Positions 1 to 6,109 of a DNA stretch of 18,640 nucleotides are shown piece after piece (position 1 is the first letter of the stretch; each line of letters starts with the position of its first letter). The position numbers were made by a program, and so were the translations under genes. The notes beneath the pieces are model-generated. The model did not search any database, had not been told where the DNA came from, and saw nothing but the letters and a program-made list of their open reading frames with translations. Source of the stretch: Campylobacteraceae bacterium UBA1877 (GTDB lineage Bacteria > Campylobacterota > Campylobacteria > Campylobacterales > Campylobacteraceae); assembly GCA_002352945.1 (NCBI GenBank), contig DDHL01000046.1:4575-23214 (forward strand). Reading direction: 5' to 3'.

Positions 1-253
1 CAATGACAGCTGAAACTCCAGCCGCTTTAAGGGCTATTGGAGCATGTTCGCGGCTGCTTCCACAGCCAAAATTCTCTCCAGCAACGATTATGTCACCAGG
101 ATTTAACTTTTTAACAAAATCCGGATCTGCATCTTCCATCACGTGTTGAGCAAGATGAGCTGGATCTGAAGAGTTAAGATAGCGCGCTGCAATAATTAAA
201 TCTGTATCAATATTGTCGCCAAAGCGCCAAACATTACCAGTAATGGTTTTCAT
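1..253 (-). CDS. leuD: 3-isopropylmalate dehydratase small subunit LeuD (partial, C-terminus beyond window edge)
   Basis: Small subunit of the LeuCD isomerase, which converts 2-isopropylmalate to 3-isopropylmalate in cytoplasmic leucine synthesis. Only the first 84 codons are in the window; the family is usually about 160-170 residues. Visible are the N-terminal DNIDTDLI segment (residues 13-20) and the hallmark [12 protein letters not shown] (59-70), which belongs to the substrate-binding swivel domain. The ATG at 253 follows an AAGGA ribosome site with a 6-base gap (minus strand AAGGATATTCATG). It lies 122 bp downstream of the amino-acid exporter operon on the same strand and probably has its own promoter in that gap. 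The motif makes the family assignment firm; LeuD versus a homoaconitase-type small subunit rests on overall similarity. Confidence 0.93.
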   Translation of the reverse strand, partial: MKTITGNVWRFGDNIDTDLIIAARYLNSSDPAHLAQHVMEDADPDFVKKLNPGDIIVAGENFGCGSSREHAPIALKAAGVSAVI

Positions 254-265
254 GAATATCCTTAA

Positions 266-291
266 ACTATTGAAGAATAGTGGATATTTTA
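266..291 (-). promoter_or_regulatory. Putative leuD promoter with inverted repeat
   Basis: On the minus strand a TAAAAT -10-like hexamer (286-291) follows a TTTTTGGT stretch, as in many epsilonproteobacterial promoters that lack a good -35. Just downstream is a perfect inverted repeat, ACTATT-CTTC-AATAGT (266-281), lying between the -10 and the AAGGA ribosome site. It could be an operator or a stem-loop at the very 5' end of the leuD mRNA. No promoter mapping is available, so this is a sequence-only call. Confidence 0.35.
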
Positions 292-375
292 ACCAAAAAT
301 CGGTATAAGAAAGATTAAACTTCCAAACTCGCACTTCATGGCTTGTTGAGATAAAAGTTAACTGCGAAACTGAAG

Positions 376-990
376 TTACTCAAACATGAGCCAAATACCA
401 ACCCCCATCATCAAAGCTCCTGCAATCTTATTGAGAATTTTTACATGCCTTGGTTCTTGCAAAACTCTTTTTAATGAGCTTCCTCCCAAAGCATAAAGAA
501 GTAAAGATGAAAACTCAATACTCAAAATTATGCTAACTATGAAAAAAAGCTGTATTACAAGCGGTTTTTCTGGATCAATAAAAGGAGGCAGCAAGGCTAT
601 GAAAAAGGCCCATCCTTTTGGATTTGCAATCGCTGTTACAAAGCCTTGTAAAGCAAGAGCCTTACGTGATATTTCACCCTTTTTAGCGCTGCAAATTGCC
701 ATCTTTCCGCGTGAGCGCCAAAGCTGAAGACCAAGATAGACAAGATAGAGCCCACCAATGAGTTTTAAAGCGATAAAAAAAGCTGGAAATTGCAGCATTA
801 CAACCGCAACTCCAATAACCGATAAAATGGCAACTATTCCAACCCCAATAAGCTCTCCAAACATCATCCAAAGCGCTCGCTTTAATCCAACACTCATTCC
901 AAGGCTCATTGCCAAAGTCATACACATTCCAGGAGTTAAAGATACTGCAATAAACGTAGGAACAAAGACCATCAAAACAGAGCTGCTCAA
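376..990 (-). CDS. LysE/RhtB-family amino-acid exporter
   Basis: Inner-membrane translocator of the LysE/RhtB superfamily, which exports amino acids such as lysine, threonine or homoserine lactone. The 204 residues match family length and form about six hydrophobic segments. Family marks are the N-terminal [14 protein letters not shown] (residues 18-31) and the mid-protein [22 protein letters not shown] (116-137). The start is a TTG at 990, chosen because AAGGA lies 8 bases upstream and the encoded N-terminus is the expected one. The 24-bp gap to the upstream azlD-like gene is filled by a CTTTACATGTAAAG palindrome, whose right arm contributes to the ribosome site. It is the last gene of azlC-azlD-lysE. 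The substrate cannot be told from sequence; the company of AzlCD and leuD suggests branched-chain or related amino acids. Confidence 0.88.
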   Translation of the reverse strand: MSSSVLMVFVPTFIAVSLTPGMCMTLAMSLGMSVGLKRALWMMFGELIGVGIVAILSVIGVAVVMLQFPAFFIALKLIGGLYLVYLGLQLWRSRGKMAICSAKKGEISRKALALQGFVTAIANPKGWAFFIALLPPFIDPEKPLVIQLFFIVSIILSIEFSSLLLYALGGSSLKRVLQEPRHVKILNKIAGALMMGVGIWLMFE

Positions 991-1000
991 TTTACAAATC

Positions 1001-1014
1001 CTTTACATGTAAAG
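1001..1014 (-). repeat. TTTACATGTAAA palindrome, copy 1
   Basis: Perfect 14-bp palindrome CTTTACATGTAAAG in the gap between the azlD-like stop (TAG, 1015-1017) and the lysE-family TTG start. On the coding (minus) strand it reads TAGCTTTACATGTAAAGGA, so the azlD stop abuts it and the AAGGA ribosome site of the next gene overlaps its right arm. Confidence 0.85.
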
Positions 1015-1338
1015 CTAAAATACTTTTTGGATTAAAACCATATAGATAATTGTGGCAACTATAATACTAAGTAGAGCATTTTTTTTCCATAAATGCATTA
1101 AAAAAGCCGCTAAAATCCCGATAAATTCAGGAATTGCGTAAGGGTATTCTCCAAAGGGCACATCTTTTATTGCATAAAACACTAAAATGACCATAATCAT
1201 CATGGGCATAAAAAATTCAATGTGGCGCACCAATGGCCCAGGCTCTTTTTTGGCAAAAAATAAAAAGGGGAGGATTCTTGTCGCATAAGTTGCCAAAGCA
1301 GCAATAATAATTCCAAAAATTATATACATATCACTCAT
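1015..1338 (-). CDS. azlD: AzlD-family branched-chain amino-acid exporter small subunit
   Basis: Small hydrophobic partner of AzlC; in the AzlCD/BrnFE family the two subunits export leucine, isoleucine, valine and sometimes methionine across the inner membrane. It has 107 residues and about four membrane segments, with the family pattern ATYATRILPFLFF near residues 16-28. The ATG at 1338 has AGGA seven bases upstream and overlaps the azlC stop by 8 nt (ATGAGTGA), a typical translationally coupled pair. Assignment rests on the N-terminal motif, size and pairing with azlC. Export function is family knowledge; the substrate is inferred. Confidence 0.85.
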   Translation of the reverse strand: MSDMYIIFGIIIAALATYATRILPFLFFAKKEPGPLVRHIEFFMPMMIMVILVFYAIKDVPFGEYPYAIPEFIGILAAFLMHLWKKNALLSIIVATIIYMVLIQKVF

Positions 1339-1999
1339 TTATCCATCCTCGCAACCCAATTAGCAAACAAGTTGCCAAAAAGAGTGATAAAATGAGCATC
1401 TTATCGCTTGGAAAAACAACAATCCCAAAAAGACCTATCATTAATGCCAGCATCAACGGTTTTGGGCTGGGGTGTTTGCGGTAAAGCTCCATCGAAAGAA
1501 CCACAAAAAGAGCTGTCAATGAAAACTCAATGCCTGTATAATCAAACGGAATTACATTTCCAAGCACAGCACCAATAACTGAACCAATAACCCAATAACT
1601 TTGGTTTAAAGCAGTAATCCATGTGTAAATACGCTCTTTTTGATCTGAAGATATGTTTGCAGTTTTTAAAAGGGCAAAGGTTTCATCAGTAAGTCCAAAG
1701 ATAAGATAATGTTTTGCTCTTTTTAAGCCTTTAAATTCACTTATCATCGAAAGTCCATAAAAGGAGTGGCGCAAATTGAGTAAAAAAGTAGCAATTCCAA
1801 TTTCAAGCAAAGTAGCATGGGATGCAAAAAGAGTCAAAGCCAAAAACTGCCCTGCTCCAGCAAAGATAAAAATGCTCATAAAAAATGCATAATACCATGG
1901 TATCGACAACGAAGATGCTAGTAATCCAAATGCGATACCAAGGGGAATATATCCCATCATTACAGGAATGGTAAGTTTTATGATTTGACCAATTCGCAC
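1331..1999 (-). CDS. azlC: AzlC-family branched-chain amino-acid exporter large subunit
   Basis: Large subunit of the AzlCD/BrnFE amino-acid export pair, an integral membrane protein of 222 residues. The N-terminus IPVMMGYIPLGIAFGLLA, followed by FAGAGQFLALTL (residues about 46-57), and the LLNLRHSFYGLSM segment (93-105) are characteristic of AzlC. The start is a GTG at 1999, supported by the AAGGTGG ribosome site upstream (minus strand AAAGGTGGCTTTGTG). It is first of three genes (azlC, azlD, lysE-type). A TATAAT about 40 bp upstream is the likely promoter. Its closeness to leuD fits a role in relieving excess branched-chain amino acids, but that link is inference. Confidence 0.88.
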   Translation of the reverse strand: MRIGQIIKLTIPVMMGYIPLGIAFGLLASSLSIPWYYAFFMSIFIFAGAGQFLALTLFASHATLLEIGIATFLLNLRHSFYGLSMISEFKGLKRAKHYLIFGLTDETFALLKTANISSDQKERIYTWITALNQSYWVIGSVIGAVLGNVIPFDYTGIEFSLTALFVVLSMELYRKHPSPKPLMLALMIGLFGIVVFPSDKMLILSLFLATCLLIGLRGWINE

Positions 2000-2037
2000 A
2001 AAGCCACCTTTTTAAAAAAAGAAAAATTGTAACATAA

Positions 2038-2043
2038 ATTATA
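2038..2043 (-). promoter_or_regulatory. Putative -10 of the azlC-azlD-lysE operon
   Basis: Perfect TATAAT on the minus strand, giving an untranslated leader of about 30 nt to the azlC GTG. No convincing -35 at 17 bp, as is common in Campylobacterota. Confidence 0.45.
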
Positions 2044-2180
2044 AAAGAGTATAAGGGATGGTTTTGCCGCAACTTTTTATCATTTAAAACTTATCATAAA
2101 ACCCACAGTTAGAAATGGAATTTATGCGCTATGCAAATCATTTTGTGCCATCTCCTAGCATTGCAAACTTGATTTGGAAT

Positions 2181-2194
2181 CTTTACATGTAAAG
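2181..2194 (-). repeat. TTTACATGTAAA palindrome, copy 2
   Basis: Perfect 14-bp CTTTACATGTAAAG in the intergenic repeat region. Read on the minus strand it has the same left flank as copy 1 (TTAGCTTTACATGTAAAG). Confidence 0.85.
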
Positions 2195-2230
2195 CTAAGT
2201 AATTAAACAAGTAGGGTATGCAAGGTAGGT

Positions 2231-2300
2231 CCTGAATCAAGTTCAGGATGACTAACTGAATCAAGTTCAGGATGACTAACTGAATCAAGTTCAGGATGAC
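2231..2300. repeat. Tandem 24-bp repeat with CTGAA-TCAAG-TTCAG inverted core
   Basis: Two complete 24-bp units (2232-2255 and 2256-2279) and a 21-bp partial unit (2280-2300) in direct head-to-tail order. Each contains CTGAATCAAGTTCAG, a 5-bp (6-bp in the first unit, CCTGAA/TTCAGG) inverted repeat around TCAAG, followed by GATGACTAA. The minus-strand reading, GTCATCCTGAACTTGATTC, is of the kind seen as dispersed repeats in many unrelated bacterial genomes and often mis-annotated as a VILNLIQ peptide. Confidence 0.85.
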
Positions 2301-2324
2301 AACGCTAGTCATTTTACCCTTCCT

Positions 2325-2354
2325 TAGTCATTCCGTGCTTGACACAGAATCTAC
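2325..2354. repeat. Related degraded repeat unit (GTCATTCCGTGCTTGA type)
   Basis: Plus-strand GTCATTCCGTGCTTGACACA, then GAATCTAC. It has an imperfect inverted repeat, TTCCGTG/CACAGAA, around CTTGA. It resembles the same dispersed-repeat superfamily as the tandem units at 2231-2300 but lies in the opposite orientation, with a shared CTTGA/TCAAG core. Confidence 0.6.
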
Positions 2355-2390
2355 TCTAATACTTAGTCTTTTTATGTTTATATTGGAATT

Positions 2391-2402
2391 TTTACATGTA
2401 AA
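2391..2402 (-). repeat. TTTACATGTAAA palindrome, copy 3
   Basis: Perfect 12-bp TTTACATGTAAA; on the minus strand AGCTTTACATGTAAA. It supplies the last codons and the TAA stop of the small open frame at 2392-2481. Confidence 0.85.
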
Positions 2403-2481
2403 GCTTTTCAATATACTCTACACTCAAAACAGCTAAAAACAAAACTGCAATAGCTGCTAAAAAAATGAGATAGAGCATCAT
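2392..2481 (-). CDS. Possible 29-residue single-span membrane peptide downstream of flgG
   Basis: A short frame directly after flgG on the same strand. It starts MMLYLIFLAAIAVLF, continues as one hydrophobic helix to about residue 19, then has a short polar tail VEYIEKLYM. AGG overlapping the flgG stop codon (TAGG) stands eight bases before the first ATG, so translation could be coupled to flgG. The final LYM-stop is encoded by palindrome copy 3. I recognise no family. It is too short for composition to prove coding, and the frame could be chance, but the hydrophobic profile and coupled ribosome site make it worth listing. Confidence 0.4.
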   Translation of the reverse strand: MMLYLIFLAAIAVLFLAVLSVEYIEKLYM

Positions 2482-2490
2482 TTTATTTAC

Positions 2491-3279
2491 CTATCTTTTG
2501 AGTTGATTAACGGTTTGGAGCATCTCATCGGTAGTAGTAATAGCTTTTGAGTTTGCCTCATATGCCCTTTGTCCCGTAATAAGATCTGTCATCTCTTCAA
2601 CAAGCTGAACGTTACTCATCTCCACAAAGCCTTGGCGAATTTGGCCAAAACCATCAAGTCCTGGAACACCAATGAGCGGATCACCAGAAGCGTTTGTGTT
2701 GATAAAGTTATTATCTCCAAGGGAGTGCAATCCTGCTGGGTTAATGAATTTTGCAATCTCAATTTGACCAATCTCATTCATCTGCGTATCACCGGCTTGT
2801 AGCACTGAAACAGTCCCGTCAGTTCCTATTGAAATTTCAGTCGCATCTTCTGGAACAACAATTTCTGGAATGAGCAAATAGCCGTCACTATTGACTACAT
2901 TTCCCTCACCATCAAGTTTGAATGCGCCATTTCTTGTATAAGCAGTCTGTCCATCTGGAAGCTGGATTTGAAAAAAACCATCACCAGTTATTGCCATATC
3001 TAAATTGTTGCTTGTTTCTTTAAAGTTTCCTTGTCCAAAAAGCTTTGTCACTGCCGTTGGACGAACACCTAAACCCACCTCAATCCCTGTGGGAGACTGG
3101 GTAGTAGCGCTAGTAGAAGTTCCTGCATACTCCATAGTTTGGTAAAACAGATCTGCAAATTCAGCCCGCTCTTTTTTATATCCAATAGTATTTACATTTG
3201 CAATATTATTTGAGGTAACATCAATTTGAGTTTGCTGGGCTTTCATCCCAGTTGCTGCAGTATATAATGCACGAATCAT
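2491..3279 (-). CDS. flgG: Flagellar distal rod protein FlgG
   Basis: Builds the distal rod of the flagellar basal body, in the periplasm, after export by the flagellar type III apparatus. It has 262 residues, the usual FlgG length. The N-terminal rod signature is ATGMKAQQTQIDVTSNNIAN (residues 9-28), followed by VNTIGYKK. The central part has ITGDGFFQIQLPDGQTAYTR and the C-terminus ends with the SNVQLVEEMTDLITGQRAYE segment and a heptad-like helix. There is no cleaved signal, as expected for this export route. The ATG at 3279 has AGGAG six bases upstream; the AG of the preceding gene's TAG stop is part of that site, so the two rod genes are coupled. Transcribed with flgF/flgG2 from the sigma-54 promoter at 4126-4144. 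Confidence 0.96.
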   Translation of the reverse strand: MIRALYTAATGMKAQQTQIDVTSNNIANVNTIGYKKERAEFADLFYQTMEYAGTSTSATTQSPTGIEVGLGVRPTAVTKLFGQGNFKETSNNLDMAITGDGFFQIQLPDGQTAYTRNGAFKLDGEGNVVNSDGYLLIPEIVVPEDATEISIGTDGTVSVLQAGDTQMNEIGQIEIAKFINPAGLHSLGDNNFINTNASGDPLIGVPGLDGFGQIRQGFVEMSNVQLVEEMTDLITGQRAYEANSKAITTTDEMLQTVNQLKR

Positions 3280-3288
3280 CCATTACTC

Positions 3289-4089
3289 CTAGACACTTGT
3301 GTTAGCAAGTTTTGATATAGCTTCATTATTAAGATCATCCATATGGGATGTCATCACTTTTTGGTACATTTCAACCAATCTTTGCGCTTCAATTAATCCA
3401 ACCATTTCCCGCACAGGATTGACATTGCTTACTTCTAAAAAACCTTGTGCAACAGCATCAGCATCTTGAACAAGTCGAAAATTTTCCAAATCGCTTTTGT
3501 ATAAATTATCTCCCTCTTTTGTAAGCATTCTAGGCTCAATCGGCTGGGCAAGATAAAATGCATTTACAATATTCCCATCTGCATATATATTTCCATTGTT
3601 ATCTACTGATATTTGTGCATCTGGATCAAAATCGATATATCCTTGATTTTGAAAATGGTTTGCAGGAAGTACTGCATAGCCTTCTTTTGTTACTAAACGC
3701 CCTTCATTATTGAGAGTAAAACTTCCATTTTGAGTTAGCCTAATGCCTTGCGGGGTTTCTACCAAAAAGAAAAGATCATCTCTTTTTAGAGCAAAATCCA
3801 AGGGATTTGAACTCTCTTTAATAGCTCCTTGGGTAAAGTTTGTATACTCAAGGCTAACTTGCGGCACACGGTCAATTGAACGATTTAAAAATTTAGCCGC
3901 ATCTCTTGTGTGGTTTCTTAAAGGAAGCTCATCGCGCACCTCTTGGTAGATGCGACTAAAATCACCTATAACAACATCATCTCTTTTAAATGCTGGAGTA
4001 TTGATATTGGCAAGATTATTTGAGATGACATCTAATCTGTTAAATTGAGTCACCATCGCACCAGTTGCGCTATAATAGCCATTTTGCAT
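3289..4089 (-). CDS. flgF: Flagellar hook-basal body rod protein (FlgF/FlgG2 type)
   Basis: Paralogue of FlgG that forms part of the rod; in Campylobacter the equivalent first gene of the pair is called flgG2. The product is 266 residues. The N-terminus is MQNGYYSATGAMVTQFNRLD, then VISNNLANINTPAFKRD; a central LTQNGSFTLNNEGRLVTKEGY; and the C-terminal SNVNPVREMVGLIEAQRLVE. The frame stays open upstream to 4203, but I chose the ATG at 4089: AAGGA lies six bases before it, the protein then starts with the conserved rod helix, and the longer version would run through a palindrome and the promoter. The nine-base gap to flgG and overlapping ribosome site indicate one operon. Whether it is functionally FlgF or a second FlgG cannot be settled here. 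Confidence 0.9.
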   Translation of the reverse strand: MQNGYYSATGAMVTQFNRLDVISNNLANINTPAFKRDDVVIGDFSRIYQEVRDELPLRNHTRDAAKFLNRSIDRVPQVSLEYTNFTQGAIKESSNPLDFALKRDDLFFLVETPQGIRLTQNGSFTLNNEGRLVTKEGYAVLPANHFQNQGYIDFDPDAQISVDNNGNIYADGNIVNAFYLAQPIEPRMLTKEGDNLYKSDLENFRLVQDADAVAQGFLEVSNVNPVREMVGLIEAQRLVEMYQKVMTSHMDDLNNEAISKLANTSV

Positions 4090-4125
4090 AGACATTCCTT
4101 GCTTACATAACTCTTTGCATATGCC

Positions 4126-4144
4126 TAAGCAATAGCCGTTCCAA
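4126..4144 (-). promoter_or_regulatory. Sigma-54 (RpoN) promoter of the flgF-flgG operon
   Basis: Minus strand TTGGAACGGCTATTGCTTA. The -24 GG and the -12 GC are separated by exactly 10 bases, and the sequence fits the known epsilonproteobacterial flagellar consensus TTGGAAC-N5-TTGCTT. The predicted start is near 4117, giving a leader of about 28 nt to the ATG at 4089. In Campylobacter, rod/hook genes are driven by sigma-54 with the FlgSR two-component system; control here by such a system is inferred. Confidence 0.88.
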
Positions 4145-4146
4145 CT

Positions 4147-4160
4147 CTTTACATGTAAAG
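4147..4160 (-). repeat. TTTACATGTAAA palindrome, copy 4
   Basis: Perfect 14-bp CTTTACATGTAAAG, ending 3 bp upstream of the sigma-54 -24 element and in the divergent flgF/rpoD region. Flank on the minus strand is again AGCTTTACATGTAAAG. Confidence 0.85.
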
Positions 4161-4222
4161 CTAAAGAGTCTTGATATAAAGTGAGCTTTTTAGCTTTTAT
4201 CACATTTTAAATATGAATTGGG

Positions 4223-4228
4223 TAAAAT
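4223..4228 (+). promoter_or_regulatory. Putative -10 of rpoD
   Basis: TAAAAT preceded by TTGGG, 28 bp before the rpoD start; the upstream region is T-rich (TTTTTAGCTTTTATC). Weak evidence, position and composition only. Confidence 0.35.
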
Positions 4229-4256
4229 ATGGCCTTTTTTAATAAGGAGCGCCTTA

Positions 4257-6086
4257 ATGTCTACAAAAGAACTGTTCCAACAAATTGAAGATCTCTTTAA
4301 AGAACATGAAAAAGGGCATGTCACATACGAAACCCTCATCGATTTTTTTCCAAAACAGCCAACAGCTGCAAACATAAAAAAGATCCACTCTCTTCTTGAA
4401 AAATATCAAATAACCCTTATAACCTCGGCCGAAATTGCCAAAATGCGCAATATCGAAGAGGCAAAAAGAAGAGAGGCTGAACGTCAAAAACTCAAAGATG
4501 AATCGCTCGAAGATGAGTTTGATTTAGCTAGTGAAAAAGAGCTTTTAGAGTGGTCAAGAAGTGACAGCCCTGTTAGGATGTATCTGCGTGAGATGGGTCA
4601 AATTTCTCTTCTTACAAAAGAAGAAGAGATTGATATAAGCAAAAAGATTGAATTTGGTGAAGATATCATCATTGATGCTTTTTGCTCAGTACCCTACCTA
4701 ATCGATTTTATCTTAGATTATAAAGAGGCTTTAATCAATCGAGAACGCCGCGTTAAGGAGCTTTTTAAAAGCTTTGAAGATGACAATGATAGCGACGATG
4801 ACGATGATGATGAAACTGAAGGCTCTAGCAAACCATCAGGGAAAAAAGATAATAAGCGAACGCAAAAAGTCATTGAGAGTTTTAAAGCCCTAGAAAAGGC
4901 TAAAAAAGATTGGATGAAAGCTAGCGCAAAAGAGATTGGCGAGAGCGAAATCGATGTTTTATCTTACCATTTAACCTTAGCTTACAAGAAAAAAATTCTC
5001 AAAGAAAAGTTGATGGATTTGGGTCCTACAAGTAAACTTATCAACGAACTTGTTCGATCCATGGAAACTGCACTAAAAAGCGATGGAGAGTTTGACAAGG
5101 AGTTAAAACGCCTTGAGTATAAATTGCCACTTTTTAACGAAACGTTAAGAGAAAACCATCAAAAAATCCTCTCTAGAATTGTCGATATGACAAAGGAGGA
5201 GATTGCAGCTGAAGTTCCAGAAGCGACCATGGTTTCAACCTACATGGAGATTAAAAAACTCTTCCAAACAAAAGAGGCAAGCAAGCAAGGGTTTGATTTA
5301 GAGCCTGAAATTTTAAAAGAGATTTTAGAGCAAATTAAACGCGGTAAACGCATTGCAGATGAGGCAAAAACCCGTATGGCAAAATCCAACTTGCGTCTTG
5401 TTGTTTCTATCGCAAAGCGATACACTAACCGCGGTTTGCCATTTTTGGACCTTATCCAAGAGGGAAACATTGGTCTTATGAAGGCTGTTGATAAGTTTGA
5501 GTATAAAAAGGGATATAAATTTTCAACGTATGCAACATGGTGGATTAGGCAAGCTATCAGTAGAGCTATTGCCGACCAAGCTCGAACTATCAGAATCCCA
5601 ATCCATATGATTGAGACCATAAATCGAATTAATAAAATTATTCGCAAACATTTACAAGAACATGGCAAAGAGCCAGATATTGATACTATTGCATCAGAGG
5701 TTGGATTAAGCCCTGATAAGGTTAAAAATGTGATTAAAATCACAAAAGAGCCAATATCGCTTGAAGCTCCTATTGGCAATGAAGATGATGGTAAATTTGG
5801 GGATTTTGTAGAAGATAGAAGCACGCTTAGCCCAATGGATCATATCTTAAAAAATGACTTAAAAGATCAGATCGATGATGTACTAGACCAGCTTAACGAA
5901 CGAGAAAAGGCGGTAATTCGCATGCGTTTTGGGCTTTTAGAGGATGAGAGCGATAGAACTCTTGAAGAGATTGGAAAAGAGTTAAATGTTACAAGAGAGC
6001 GTGTTCGCCAAATTGAAAGTTCGGCAATCAAAAAATTAAAACATCCAAAAGTTGGACGAAAACTGAAAAATTATATTGAAGGCTAA
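4257..6086 (+). CDS. rpoD: RNA polymerase primary sigma factor RpoD (sigma-70)
   Basis: Housekeeping sigma factor directing RNA polymerase to -10/-35 promoters. It has 609 residues. Region 1.1 lies at about 1-65, region 1.2 at about 102-135 ([20 protein letters not shown]), and a long non-conserved insert at about 140-370 contains an acidic tract, [11 protein letters not shown] (176-186). Region 2 starts at [16 protein letters not shown] (374), with [16 protein letters not shown] for core and -10 contact. Region 3 follows ([19 protein letters not shown]), then region 4 with the helix-turn-helix [19 protein letters not shown] near the C-terminus. The frame is open from 4218, but ATG 4257 is preferred because AAGGAG lies seven bases upstream and region 1.1 begins there. 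Divergent from the flagellar pair; followed 23 bp later by a kinase-like gene. Confidence 0.98.
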   Translation: MSTKELFQQIEDLFKEHEKGHVTYETLIDFFPKQPTAANIKKIHSLLEKYQITLITSAEIAKMRNIEEAKRREAERQKLKDESLEDEFDLASEKELLEWSRSDSPVRMYLREMGQISLLTKEEEIDISKKIEFGEDIIIDAFCSVPYLIDFILDYKEALINRERRVKELFKSFEDDNDSDDDDDDETEGSSKPSGKKDNKRTQKVIESFKALEKAKKDWMKASAKEIGESEIDVLSYHLTLAYKKKILKEKLMDLGPTSKLINELVRSMETALKSDGEFDKELKRLEYKLPLFNETLRENHQKILSRIVDMTKEEIAAEVPEATMVSTYMEIKKLFQTKEASKQGFDLEPEILKEILEQIKRGKRIADEAKTRMAKSNLRLVVSIAKRYTNRGLPFLDLIQEGNIGLMKAVDKFEYKKGYKFSTYATWWIRQAISRAIADQARTIRIPIHMIETINRINKIIRKHLQEHGKEPDIDTIASEVGLSPDKVKNVIKITKEPISLEAPIGNEDDGKFGDFVEDRSTLSPMDHILKNDLKDQIDDVLDQLNEREKAVIRMRFGLLEDESDRTLEEIGKELNVTRERVRQIESSAIKKLKHPKVGRKLKNYIEG

Positions 6087-6109
6087 GCCTTACAAGCAAA
6101 AGGAACCTA

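Larger units (their letters stand above)
2000..2391. other. Gene-free intergenic stretch with repeats
   Basis: About 390 bp without a credible gene, between the flgG side and the azlC operon (both on the minus strand). It holds the azlC -10, two TTACATGTAA palindromes at its two ends, and a central cluster of short inverted-repeat units (2231-2354). The frame open on the minus strand through the repeats (2109-2312) encodes an iterated VILNLIQ peptide and is best read as a repeat artefact. I see nothing else in 2044-2180. Confidence 0.7.

Noticed and set aside
1803..2072. 89-codon minus-strand frame overlapping the start of azlC
   Set aside because: Out of frame with azlC, which has clear family motifs and a good ribosome site; the product resembles no protein family.
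2183..2192. Palindromes as CopY/BlaI-type operators (TACA-N2-TGTA)
   Set aside because: The half-sites abut without the two-base spacer, and the copies are not next to copper or lactam genes.
2109..2312. 67-codon open frame on the minus strand with iterated VILNLIQ peptide
   Set aside because: It is created by the tandem 24-bp repeat and a TTTACATGTAAA palindrome, with no ribosome site and no protein-like composition outside the repeat. A known type of repeat artefact.
4147..4160. Palindromes as intrinsic terminators
   Set aside because: The RNA stem would be only 5-7 bp and A/U-rich with a CAUG loop and no U-tract; copy 4 lies upstream of a promoter, not after a gene.
5240..5824. 194-codon frame antisense to rpoD
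   Set aside because: Lies wholly opposite conserved regions 2 and 3 of RpoD; long antisense frames are common in such genes and there is no ribosome site or family likeness.
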